DNA of 64,000 nt. Origin: Pseudomonadota bacterium (GTDB lineage Bacteria > Pseudomonadota > Gammaproteobacteria > CALCKW01). Every line of letters starts with the position of its first letter. Position 1 is the first letter of the stretch. Below, piece by piece: positions 16,844 to 24,914 of the stretch. The stretch is from NCBI GenBank assembly GCA_039196715.1, contig JBCCUP010000004.1:1-64000 (forward strand), in the 5' to 3' direction. The notes beneath the pieces are model-generated. The model saw only the letters and a list, made by a program, of their open reading frames with translations. It was not told the origin of the DNA and ran no database searches. The position numbers and the translations under genes are program-made.

Positions 16844-18086
16844 GCGCGCGCTGGCGGCCGTCCTGATCCTCTGCGCGGGGGCAGTCGCCGCCGAGAGCAC
16901 GTGGACCTGGACGGAGCGAGAGCGGCGCGTGATGCGCAGCCTGTCGCTCGACCGGCTCGGCGAGGTGCCGGCCTCACCCGGCAACCGCGTCGCGGACGAC
17001 CCGGCGGCCGCGGCCCTCGGCAAGGCCCTGTTCTTCGACCCGCGGTTCAGTGGCAACGGCGCGGTGTCCTGCGCAACCTGCCACGTGCCGGAGCGCGATT
17101 TCACCGACGGCGTGCCGCGCGCCATCGGCCTCGGCACCGGCAACCGCAACACCCCCACCATCACTGGAACGGCCTGGAACCGCTGGTTCTACTGGGACGG
17201 TCGGCGGGATTCGCTCTGGGCGCAGGCCTTGATCCCGTTCGAGGCCGTAAGCGAGATGGGCAGCGACCGGGTCTCGGTGCTGCGCACACTCGCGGCGGAC
17301 CCTGATTTGTCAAGCCAGTACCGGGCCCTGTTCGGGCCCCTCCCCGACCTCGACAGCCTGCCGGTCAGCGCAGCCGGTCCACTCGCGGACGCGGGTCGCC
17401 GCGACGCCTGGTACCGCCTCCCGGTCCGGGACCAACAGCGCATCAACCGGAGTTTCGCCAATGTCGGCAAGGCGATCGCGGCCTGGGAACGCACGCTGCG
17501 CCCCGAAGACACCCGCTTCGACGCCTACGTGCGTCAGCTCGAGTCCGGCGACGGCCAAAGCGCCGTGCTGGGCGACGACGCGAAGGCCGGCGCGCGGCTG
17601 TTCATGGACGCCGAGCGCACGCAGTGCCTGCAATGCCACAACGGTCCCACCCTGTCGAACGGGGGATTCCACAACATCGGCACCGGCAACTTCGACGGCG
17701 AGATTCTCGACTACGGCCGAGCCTTCGGCCTGCAGGCGGTGTTACTTGACGAGTTCAATTGCCTGGGCCCCTACAGTGACGCCACGCCCGAGGCCTGCAC
17801 GGCCTTGCGGTTTCTGAACAGCGGGCACCACATTCCGCTCGAGGGGGCCTTCAAGACACCCGGCCTGCGCGGCGTTGCCAACACGGCCCCGTACTTCCAC
17901 GATGGCTCTGCCGCAACGCTCACGGACGTGGTTTCGCACTACAACACACCGCCCGACCGCGCTGCGGTCGGTGCCCACGAGTTGCAGGCCCTGTCGCTGG
18001 ACGCGCGCGAGATCGAACAACTCGTGGCATTCATGCAGGCGTTGTCCGAGCCGGCGCCGGCGAGCACCACGCCCCAGTCCGAGTGA
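16827..18086 (+). CDS. MauG/CcpA-family di-heme cytochrome c protein
   Basis: The product has 419 residues from a TTG at 16827, the only start that gives a proper signal peptide (RSISERALAAVLILCAGAVAA); it lies inside the end of the upstream gene. Two c-type haem sites are visible: CATCH (C82-H86) and CLQCH (C267-H271). WFYWDGRRDSLWAQAL and PYFHDGSAATLTDVVSHY are family landmarks. Classical CcpA peroxidases have a Met ligand in the helix after the FHDG motif; here my by-eye alignment puts Tyr372 there, as in MauG-type enzymes. It is therefore likely a periplasmic peroxidase or protein-modifying MauG-like oxidase, with the coupled YtkA-like protein as possible substrate. Confidence 0.82.
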   Translation: MRSISERALAAVLILCAGAVAAESTWTWTERERRVMRSLSLDRLGEVPASPGNRVADDPAAAALGKALFFDPRFSGNGAVSCATCHVPERDFTDGVPRAIGLGTGNRNTPTITGTAWNRWFYWDGRRDSLWAQALIPFEAVSEMGSDRVSVLRTLAADPDLSSQYRALFGPLPDLDSLPVSAAGPLADAGRRDAWYRLPVRDQQRINRSFANVGKAIAAWERTLRPEDTRFDAYVRQLESGDGQSAVLGDDAKAGARLFMDAERTQCLQCHNGPTLSNGGFHNIGTGNFDGEILDYGRAFGLQAVLLDEFNCLGPYSDATPEACTALRFLNSGHHIPLEGAFKTPGLRGVANTAPYFHDGSAATLTDVVSHYNTPPDRAAVGAHELQALSLDAREIEQLVAFMQALSEPAPASTTPQSE

Positions 18087-18108
18087 TCGGCCAGGTGCGT
18101 GCGGCGAA

Positions 18109-18414
18109 TCAGTCCGAACGCCCGGGCGCGCCGGGGTCGGTCGCATCAATGAAGTCGCGGACCAGCACCGGCGAAAGCGGATAAAATCGGCGCAACAGGC
18201 GGTCAGCCCACGGCAGCTTGAATCGGAACCAGGCGACCACACGCCTCAGCCAAATCACTTCGTTGGTGATCAGGGCCATGCCCAGCAGCAAAAACAGCCA
18301 GCCCAGCGGCACGGGAAGCGGCACCAGCACCATACCCAGGACCAGGGTGGCGATGCCGAGTAACACACGGCTGATGCGTAGGCGGTGTCTGAGGAGCTTC
18401 ACAGTGTGTTCCAT
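18109..18414 (-). CDS. small inner-membrane protein, PGPGW-type
   Basis: The product has 101 residues from ATG 18414; an upstream in-frame start at 18480 is less likely. Two adjoining hydrophobic helices (VLLGIATLVLGMVLV and LGWLFLLLGMALI) are joined by PLPVP, the pattern of the PGPGW putative transmembrane family. A basic amphipathic C-terminus follows (VVAWFRFKLPWADRLLRRFY). Function unknown. It is convergent with the di-heme gene and divergent from tmcA. Confidence 0.65.
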   Translation of the reverse strand: MEHTVKLLRHRLRISRVLLGIATLVLGMVLVPLPVPLGWLFLLLGMALITNEVIWLRRVVAWFRFKLPWADRLLRRFYPLSPVLVRDFIDATDPGAPGRSD

Positions 18415-18583
18415 GCCAGCCAATCGGACCGACCATTCACCCACGGCGGGGATGATTGCCACCGAATGTGCAGCCCTCACCAGGAGCCTAGTGTCTCCGC
18501 GTCAGGACCGCCACTCGCGTTCCGCACCGTCCGGGTGCGCAGGCGTGGCCTGCCAACCGCGGCCCGCGTGAGCTGCAGTTGAC

Positions 18584-20419
18584 GTGACCGTCGCCACACC
18601 AGACGTACCATCGGCAGACACGCTGCGCTCTCGAGGCCACCGTGCGTTGTGCGTTGTCACCGGCGACCCCGCCACGGTCCGGGTGACGGCGGCGCGCTGG
18701 CTGCACAACGCCATCCACAGGCGGTGGTTGGGCGACGGCGGGCCGGCGGGGTTCGAGACCCTTTCGCTCGCCGGCGCCCGCCGCTGGCTTGGCTCGGAGT
18801 GCGACGCGCTGGTGGTGGACGCGCACCACGGGTTCGACCCGAATGCCTTCGGCGCCGCGGTCGGCACCGTGCGCGCCGGTGGCGTCGCGGTGCTGCTCTG
18901 CCCGCCGCTGGCGCACTGGCCGCACAGCGATGACGCAGTGAACGCCCGTGTTGCGCCGCACGGAACCACGCTGACGCGCTCTCGCTACCTCGCCCGCCTC
19001 GCGCGGCTGCTGCCGAACCTGCCTTGTACCCTGCTCACGGAAGAGGCCCTCGCTGCCGCCCCCCCCTGGGGTCGGTCCGGGTCTCGCAAGATCGAGGCTC
19101 GCGAGACCGGGTCGCGCCAGACCGGGTCGCAACCGGCCCCGCCGCACCGGCCGCTGTCACCGACCGCCTCCGAGGCCCAGCGTCGCACCGTGGAGACCCT
19201 GGCGGACGCGCTGACGCCGGCCGGCGCGTTGGCTGCGGTGCTCACGGCCGACCGCGGGCGCGGCAAATCCGCCACCCTCGGCCTGCTCGCAGCGCAGCTC
19301 GCCGCGCGCGGTGAGCGGGTTGTGGTCACCGCGCCAAGCCGCCGCGCCGCCGCGGTGTTGTACCACCACGCCGAGGCCGCGTGGCCGTCGCGCTGGACAC
19401 CCGAGGCCCTGCCGTTTTCCGCACCGGATGCGCTGCCGGCGCACGGCGAGGGCGTGCTGCTGGTCGACGAGGCCGGGGGCCTGCACCTCAACTTGAGCGC
19501 CCATGTGTTGCGCGCCTGGCAGCGGGTTGTGTTTGCCGGCACGGTGCACGGCTACGAGGGCACCGGGCGCGGTTTTGCCCTGCGCTTCCGCCAGTTGTTG
19601 GCCGATCAACCGCACCGGCACCTCGCACTGACGCTCTCGGTCCCGATGCGCTGGTCTGAGCACGACCCGCTTGAGCAGTGCACCCACGCGTTGCTGGCGC
19701 TGGACGCCGAAGCCGCGCCCCCGACCGGCACGCCGACGCCGTGCCGGATTGACAGAGACCGCCTCGCCGCCGACGAGACGGCGTTGCGCGCGGTCTACGC
19801 GCTGCTGGCCGACGCGCACTACCGCACGCGGCCACTCGATTTGCGCCACCTGCTCGACGGACCGAACCTGCACACGGTGGTTGTCGGCGACCCGTCGCAA
19901 CCGATCGCGGCCGCCCTGGTTGCCGAGGAGGGCGGGTTCAACGACCCGGCCTTGCGCGACGCCATTTGCGCCGGCACCCGTCGCCCACGAGGCCACCTGC
20001 TGCCGCAAGTGCTCGCCTGGCACTGCGGTCTCGACGAGGCCCTGAGCCAGCGGTGGTGGCGCGTGGTGCGCATCGCTGTGCACCCCGATCACCAGCGCCG
20101 CGGTCGGGGGCGCGCGCTGCTGGACTGGCTTGCCGCCGAGGCACAGCAACGGGGCATCGACGCACTCGGCACCAGTTTCGCTGGCGACCCGGGCGTGTGT
20201 CGGTTCTGGGCCCGCGCCGGTTATGCACCGGTCTACCTCGGCCAGGTACGGGAGGCGACCAGCGGCCTATTCGCGGTGGCCACCGTGCTGCCCCTGAGTG
20301 CGCGTGCCGCGGGTATCGCGCGTACGGCAACACGCCGTTTCGGCAAAACCGTCGCGGTGCGCGAGACCCTGTCAGCCGCGCTGAAGGACGCGTTGAACTG
20401 TTCAGGGACGGCACTGTGA
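18584..20419 (+). CDS. tmcA: tRNA(Met) cytidine acetyltransferase
   Basis: The product has 611 residues with a GTG start. It acetylates the wobble C34 of elongator tRNA-Met using acetyl-CoA and ATP/GTP. Domain order: an N-terminal TmcA domain (about 1-150), a RecD-like helicase module with Walker A TADRGRGKS (about 222-229) and Walker B GVLLVDEAGG, then a GNAT domain (VVRIAVHPDHQRRGRGRALL, DALGTSFAGDPGVCRFWARAGY). It is shorter than E. coli TmcA (671), and the linker before the helicase module holds a tandem ETGSR/QTGSQ repeat. The stop overlaps the next gene's GTG start (GTGA). Confidence 0.92.
   Translation: MTVATPDVPSADTLRSRGHRALCVVTGDPATVRVTAARWLHNAIHRRWLGDGGPAGFETLSLAGARRWLGSECDALVVDAHHGFDPNAFGAAVGTVRAGGVAVLLCPPLAHWPHSDDAVNARVAPHGTTLTRSRYLARLARLLPNLPCTLLTEEALAAAPPWGRSGSRKIEARETGSRQTGSQPAPPHRPLSPTASEAQRRTVETLADALTPAGALAAVLTADRGRGKSATLGLLAAQLAARGERVVVTAPSRRAAAVLYHHAEAAWPSRWTPEALPFSAPDALPAHGEGVLLVDEAGGLHLNLSAHVLRAWQRVVFAGTVHGYEGTGRGFALRFRQLLADQPHRHLALTLSVPMRWSEHDPLEQCTHALLALDAEAAPPTGTPTPCRIDRDRLAADETALRAVYALLADAHYRTRPLDLRHLLDGPNLHTVVVGDPSQPIAAALVAEEGGFNDPALRDAICAGTRRPRGHLLPQVLAWHCGLDEALSQRWWRVVRIAVHPDHQRRGRGRALLDWLAAEAQQRGIDALGTSFAGDPGVCRFWARAGYAPVYLGQVREATSGLFAVATVLPLSARAAGIARTATRRFGKTVAVRETLSAALKDALNCSGTAL
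19104..19130 (+). repeat. 15-bp tandem repeat within tmcA linker
   Basis: AGACCGGGTCGC occurs at 19104-19115 and again at 19119-19130, a period of 15 bp encoding ETGSR then QTGSQ in the Ser/Arg/Pro-rich linker of TmcA. In-frame repeat expansion in a flexible linker is the simplest reading. Confidence 0.7.
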
Positions 20420-21258
20420 CAGCCCGCGTGTCGGTGATCGTGCCGACCCACAACCGCCGCCACACCCTCGAGACCGCACTCGACTCGGTCATCGTCCAGA
20501 CCCATCCACCGCACGAGACGATCGTCGTCGACGACGGCTCAGACGACGGCACCGCGAACTGGCTGCGCGCGCACCGACCTGAGGTCACCACCGTCCAGCA
20601 GGACAACCGTGGTGTCAGTGCTGCGCGCAACCGCGGTATTGCCCACGCGACCGGTGACTGGGTCGCGCTGCTCGATTCGGACGACGCGTGGCAGCCGGGG
20701 AAGCTGGCGGTGCAACTCGCTGCCCTGCAGGCTGCGCCCGGCCATCGACTCTGCCACACCGACGAGATCTGGATCCGAAACGGCGTGCGCGTGAACCCGA
20801 AACGCCGACACGCCAAACACGGCGGCCACATCTTTCGCCACTGCCTGCCCCTCTGTGCGATATCACCCTCGGCCGCGTTGATCCACCGGTCCGTGTTCGA
20901 CGACATCGGCCCCTTTGACGAGACCCTGCCGGCCTGTGAGGATTACGACTACTGGTTGCGGCTCTGCAGCCGGGAACCCGTGCTCTACGTCGACGAAAAG
21001 CTCGTCATCAAATCCGGGGGACACGCAGACCAGCTGTCTCGCCGCTACGAAGCCATGGACCGATTCCGCATCCTCGCCCTGCTGAACCTGCTCGAGCGCA
21101 CGCCCCTCTCCGCCGCCGATCGGGCAGCCGCGCTGAACACCCTGGACGCCAAACTGCAGGTCTACGGCGACGGTGCGCGCAAACGGGGCAACACCACCGA
21201 ACTCGACGCTGCGCTGCGCCGGCGCGTTGCGCTGTCTGCGGGGCCGCCGCCGTGTTGA
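20416..21258 (+). CDS. family 2 glycosyltransferase
   Basis: The product has 280 residues from GTG 20416, which shares bases with the tmcA stop. It is a classic GT-A/GT2 domain: VSVIVPTHNRRHTLETALDS, IVVDDGSDDGTANWL (nucleotide-binding Asp), AARNRGIAHATGDWVALLDSDD (DxD), and the catalytic-base region FDETLPACEDYDYWLRL. There is no membrane helix, so it is a cytosolic enzyme transferring a sugar from a nucleotide donor to an unknown acceptor. Being in a coupled operon with an RNA acetyltransferase is unusual for GT2 enzymes. Confidence 0.85.
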   Translation: MTARVSVIVPTHNRRHTLETALDSVIVQTHPPHETIVVDDGSDDGTANWLRAHRPEVTTVQQDNRGVSAARNRGIAHATGDWVALLDSDDAWQPGKLAVQLAALQAAPGHRLCHTDEIWIRNGVRVNPKRRHAKHGGHIFRHCLPLCAISPSAALIHRSVFDDIGPFDETLPACEDYDYWLRLCSREPVLYVDEKLVIKSGGHADQLSRRYEAMDRFRILALLNLLERTPLSAADRAAALNTLDAKLQVYGDGARKRGNTTELDAALRRRVALSAGPPPC

Positions 21259-21905
21259 TCTTGCTGGGCACACCGCTTGCCGCCGAACTGCGAGACACAC
21301 AACACTGGCGCTGCCTCGACGCGTCGGACCCGGCGGCACTGATCGCACACGCGCGCGAGGCTGTTGAAAACGACGCCACCCTGCGATCGGCGGTGTGGGT
21401 GTGGTTGCTCACGCTGCCGCGCGACCGGACGCAGCGCGGCGCGCTGCAGGTGGTTGATCGCCTGCGCGGTGCCCGTGAATCGCGCTATCCACCGATCCAT
21501 TTTCAGACCCGGTTGCCGCGCACCACGCTCGATGTGGGGGACGCGACGCTCACGGCCTACAACGCCCTCGTGCGCCTCCACACCGCCGAATTGCTCGTGC
21601 TGCTGGCCACCCCTCCAGACCTGGCCCCGAGTACGCGCACCCGCGCGCTGCTCGACGCCACGCCGGCGTTCCACCGGCTCACCGAGGCGGTCCCGCCGTC
21701 GCCCCCGGTTGACCTGGCCGACACCCTGCTCGGCGGTGCGCACGCCACCCACAGCCAGCGGCTGCAGATCCTGGCCTTGTGTGTGCGCTACCACGCACTG
21801 CACGGCCGCTGGCCCGCACCAGACACCGGCTGCCCGAACGGTGCACGCGGGCTCATCTCGGCGCTGCGAACCGAACTCGACGCGGTGCCGGTGCACTACG
21901 GATGA
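21252..21905 (+). CDS. uncharacterised protein in the tmcA operon
   Basis: The product has 217 residues with a GTG start at 21252, overlapping the glycosyltransferase stop by 7 bp and itself overlapping the next ATG (ATGA). The N-terminus (LILLGTPLAAELRD) could be a short signal peptide, but there is no clear basic n-region. The rest is Leu/Ala-rich and probably alpha-helical, with TLRSAVWVWLLTLPRDRTQRG and a HGRWPAPDTGCP segment near the C-terminus. I recognise no family. The overlaps on both sides make it a real gene. Confidence 0.7.
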   Translation: MLILLGTPLAAELRDTQHWRCLDASDPAALIAHAREAVENDATLRSAVWVWLLTLPRDRTQRGALQVVDRLRGARESRYPPIHFQTRLPRTTLDVGDATLTAYNALVRLHTAELLVLLATPPDLAPSTRTRALLDATPAFHRLTEAVPPSPPVDLADTLLGGAHATHSQRLQILALCVRYHALHGRWPAPDTGCPNGARGLISALRTELDAVPVHYG

Positions 21906-22909
21906 TTGAAACCGTCTACGTCGAAGCCGCGGTCCGGGACCACCCGCGCACGCGCGAGGTCCTGGCCCGGCTGCCCCGCGCCAGCGTGCACACGATCGAA
22001 CGCTACGGTGAGTTGTTCAATCGGAAACGCCAGAACTTCCGTCTGCAGAAGCAGCAGCCTGCCCTTATCCTGGCGCGCAAACACGACAACTGGGTGTTGC
22101 CCGCGCCGCCCGACTACAGCATCGGCGGTGAGCACAACTACTACTTCAGCCACCTGCTGAACTGTGTCTACGACTGCCGCTACTGTTTTCTCCAGGGCAT
22201 GTTCCGCAGTGCGAACTACGTGTTGTTTGTCAACTACGAGGATTTCTTCGACGCCATTGGCACGCGGCAGGACGCGCTCAGCGCGCCGGGCTGGTATTTC
22301 TCGGGCTACGACTGTGACTCACTCGCACTCGATCCCTGGAGCGGCTTTGCCGACGCCGTACTGGATTGGTTCGGCGTGCGCCCCGAGTGCAATCTCGAGC
22401 TGCGCACCAAGAGCACGCAGATTCGGCCCCTGCTGCGGCGGTCGGCGCACGCCAACATCGTCGTCGCATTCAGTCTGGCACCGGACCCGGTGGCACGCGC
22501 GCTGGAGCACAAGGCACCGCCCTTGCAAAAGCGCTTGTCGGCGATCGCGACGCTGGCAGAGGCCGGATGGCAAATCGGACTGCGATTCGACCCGGTCGTG
22601 TGGTCAGACGACTACCGTGCGCTCTACCGCGACTTCTTTGATCGGGTATTCGATTGCGTGCCGATCGAAGCGGTTCATTCGGTCAGCCTCGGCGGGTTCA
22701 GGCTGCCCGTGGATTTCATGAAAACCGTTACCCGGCTCTACCCCGACGAACCCTTCTTCGCCGGGCCGATGAGCCGACGGGACGGTATGGTGTCGATAGC
22801 CGAAGACCGCGAACAGGCTCTGCTCGGGTGGTGCCAAGCACGGATTCTCGAGCGGGTGCCGGCGCCGGTCTTCTTCCCGTGTCAGCCCATCGACGGCGGC
22901 GCCGACTAG
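21902..22909 (+). CDS. spore photoproduct lyase-like radical SAM protein
   Basis: The product has 335 residues. Radical SAM cluster cysteines C88, C92 and C95 lie in CVYDCRYCFLQGMF, with the CX3CX2C spacing and following FLQ typical of SplB/'DNA repair photolyase' proteins. Further features are LELRTKSTQIRPLLRR and IGLRFDPVVW. SplB repairs spore photoproduct in Firmicutes; relatives in non-sporulating proteobacteria are uncharacterised. A Cys in YDCDSLALD (C138) lies near the expected H-atom-donor cysteine, but my alignment is off by one or two residues. Its ATG overlaps the upstream stop, closing a four-gene coupled operon. Confidence 0.82.
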   Translation: MIETVYVEAAVRDHPRTREVLARLPRASVHTIERYGELFNRKRQNFRLQKQQPALILARKHDNWVLPAPPDYSIGGEHNYYFSHLLNCVYDCRYCFLQGMFRSANYVLFVNYEDFFDAIGTRQDALSAPGWYFSGYDCDSLALDPWSGFADAVLDWFGVRPECNLELRTKSTQIRPLLRRSAHANIVVAFSLAPDPVARALEHKAPPLQKRLSAIATLAEAGWQIGLRFDPVVWSDDYRALYRDFFDRVFDCVPIEAVHSVSLGGFRLPVDFMKTVTRLYPDEPFFAGPMSRRDGMVSIAEDREQALLGWCQARILERVPAPVFFPCQPIDGGAD

Positions 22910-23637
22910 TTGGGCCGGTTCACGAGGGTTTCGAACCAGACGCCGTTCGGCAGGCCGATCGCCCGCAGGTTGGCCAACAGGTTCTGCTCAACGAACAGGT
23001 CGCGCAGCGGACCGGGATCCGGGACCACCGCGAGCGCCAGGGCCAGCAGGCCCCAGGTCAGTGCGGTCGTGAAGAGGTTGCGTCGATCGAACAGTTTCAG
23101 GGCCGTGCCAAACGAGCGCTTGACCCGGCGTCCCGTGAGGTTGACGCTGACCAGCTCGTCGAGCACCAGGTGTTGCAGGTAGGCGAGTGTCACGACGAGG
23201 CCGTGCAGGGTGCTGATAAACGCCGTCTGACCAAACAGGCTGTGCAGCGCATTCGCCACCAGCACGCCGGCGAGGAGCGCTGCAGGCAGCGAGTGGTACA
23301 TGCCCCGGTGGGTCGTGATGGCGGCAAAGAGGTGCGCGAGCACCAGGCGCACGGCCGCGTAGATCACCACCCAAAGCACCACGCTCTCGGCAATCGACAG
23401 ACGGCTGGCCACCGCGAACACGGCGGCGAAAGCCAGCAGCAACGCCAGCACGCTGAAGGCAACCGACACCGGCGTGCTGCGCTCCGCATCGAGGTCCGGC
23501 GCGAGCCCGGCGGCGGTGCCCAACACGAACCCGAGGGCCGCCTCTTGCGGCTCGACGTGACCGAGGGCGAGCAGACCGCACACGAGCACACCGCTCTGCA
23601 CCGCCGAGGCGGAAAAATGTGTGTTGAAATTGGCCAA
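22906..23637 (-). CDS. YdjM-family inner-membrane metal-dependent hydrolase
   Basis: The product has 243 residues. The opening MANFNTHFSASAVQSGVL and the motifs GTAAGLAPDLDAERS, THRGMYHSLPAALLAG and LQHLVLDELVSVNLTGRRVKRSFG match the YdjM (LexA-regulated, putative membrane-bound metal-dependent hydrolase) family. The His/Asp residues in these loops are the presumed metal ligands. Several transmembrane helices lie between them. The 3' end overlaps the SPL-like gene by 4 bp; the 5' end faces alr. No LexA box was recognised upstream. Confidence 0.8.
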   Translation of the reverse strand: MANFNTHFSASAVQSGVLVCGLLALGHVEPQEAALGFVLGTAAGLAPDLDAERSTPVSVAFSVLALLLAFAAVFAVASRLSIAESVVLWVVIYAAVRLVLAHLFAAITTHRGMYHSLPAALLAGVLVANALHSLFGQTAFISTLHGLVVTLAYLQHLVLDELVSVNLTGRRVKRSFGTALKLFDRRNLFTTALTWGLLALALAVVPDPGPLRDLFVEQNLLANLRAIGLPNGVWFETLVNRPN

Positions 23638-23643
23638 GGTGTT

Positions 23644-23672
23644 TTGTGACCCGATCGACTCGATGCAATACT
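23644..23672 (+). promoter_or_regulatory. candidate promoter of alr-lpxB
   Basis: TTGTGA (23644-23649), a 17-bp spacer and AATACT (23667-23672) resemble a sigma-70 promoter, placing the transcript start about 60 bp before the alr ATG. It lies in the 104-bp gap between divergent genes. Confidence 0.4.
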
Positions 23673-23741
23673 TGCAGGCCAGCTGTCAGTGTTGCTCGAT
23701 GAGCGCGCTTGTTCGCTCGCTGAGCACGTCACTGAGTATAG

Positions 23742-24914
23742 ATGCCCGAGAACCCGCCCGTGACCGACCTCCTCAGCGCTTACACTGTCCCCGCCAGCAC
23801 GGCGAGGCCCACCCGCCTTGATGTCGATCTCGACGCGATCACCGCCAACTACGACAGCCTCTCCCGCCACGCCGGTCAACCGTCCATGGCGGTGCTCAAA
23901 GCCAACGCGTACGGCCACGGCATCGGCGTGGTCGCACGCCACCTGGCCAGCACGGGTGTAGCTTACTTCGGCGTCGCCTATCTCGAAGAAGCCCTGCTGA
24001 TTCGCGCGCTCGGCATCCGGACGCCGATGCTGGTGTTCGGCGGTGTGGTGCTCGAGCAGGTGGCAGATTTTCTTGCGCACGACATCCAACTGGCGGCGTC
24101 ATCGGTGGCGAAACTGATGCACATCGACCGGGTTGCGGGCGAGCTCGGTGTCCGTGCGACGGTACACCTGAAAATCGACACCGGCATGGAGCGAATCGGG
24201 ACCCACTACTACAACGCCGAAGCGCTCTTTGCAGCGGCAAAACGGGCGCAGCACTGCGACATCGCCGGGGTGTTTTCCCACTTTGCCAATGCCGACGACG
24301 CCGACCTCAGCTACACACACCTCCAACTTGCCCGTTTCAACGACTGCGTTGCAGCACTGAGTGACACCCTTGGTTATCAGCCGCTCCGACACATCGCCAA
24401 CTCGGCTGCCACGCTGGCGCTGCCCGACGCCCACCTCGACATGGTGCGCTGCGGCCAGGCCCTGTTCGGCGCCCTGCCCGCCCCCCACCTGGCTGACTGC
24501 GTGCGCTTGCACGCCGCGATGCGGTGGGAATCTCGCGTGGTGTTCACCAAGGTGGTCAAACCCGACCACCCGGTCAGCTACGGGTGCACCTGGCAGAGCG
24601 AAACCGACACCCGCGTGGTGACCGTTCCCGTGGGGTACGCCGATGGCTACCCGCGGCGGCTGTCGAACCGCGGCGAGGTCCTGATTCGGGGCAAGCGCTA
24701 CCCTGTGGTCGGGCGCGTTTGCATGGACCAGATCATGGTCAACGTCGGCGAAGACGAGGCGGCCAACGGCGAGACCGTCACGCTGATGGGCGACGCCTTG
24801 ACGGTCTGTGATGTCGCCGAGCACGCCGACACCATCGCGCACGACATTCTTGCAGGCATCAGCGCCAGGGTGCCGCGCCGCTACCTGCGTGGCGGTCACG
24901 AGATCACGCCTTGA
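23742..24914 (+). CDS. alr: alanine racemase
   Basis: The product has 390 residues. A PLP enzyme making D-alanine for peptidoglycan. The PLP lysine is K53 in AVLKANAYGHG; the second catalytic base is Tyr280 in HPVSYGCTW; VGYADGYPRRLSNRGEVLIRGKR and VGRVCMDQIMVNV are family signatures. The substrate-arginine region VHLKIDTGMERIG is intact. Its TGA overlaps the TTG start of lpxB, so the two are coupled. About 25 N-terminal residues precede the usual alr start. Confidence 0.96.
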   Translation: MPENPPVTDLLSAYTVPASTARPTRLDVDLDAITANYDSLSRHAGQPSMAVLKANAYGHGIGVVARHLASTGVAYFGVAYLEEALLIRALGIRTPMLVFGGVVLEQVADFLAHDIQLAASSVAKLMHIDRVAGELGVRATVHLKIDTGMERIGTHYYNAEALFAAAKRAQHCDIAGVFSHFANADDADLSYTHLQLARFNDCVAALSDTLGYQPLRHIANSAATLALPDAHLDMVRCGQALFGALPAPHLADCVRLHAAMRWESRVVFTKVVKPDHPVSYGCTWQSETDTRVVTVPVGYADGYPRRLSNRGEVLIRGKRYPVVGRVCMDQIMVNVGEDEAANGETVTLMGDALTVCDVAEHADTIAHDILAGISARVPRRYLRGGHEITP

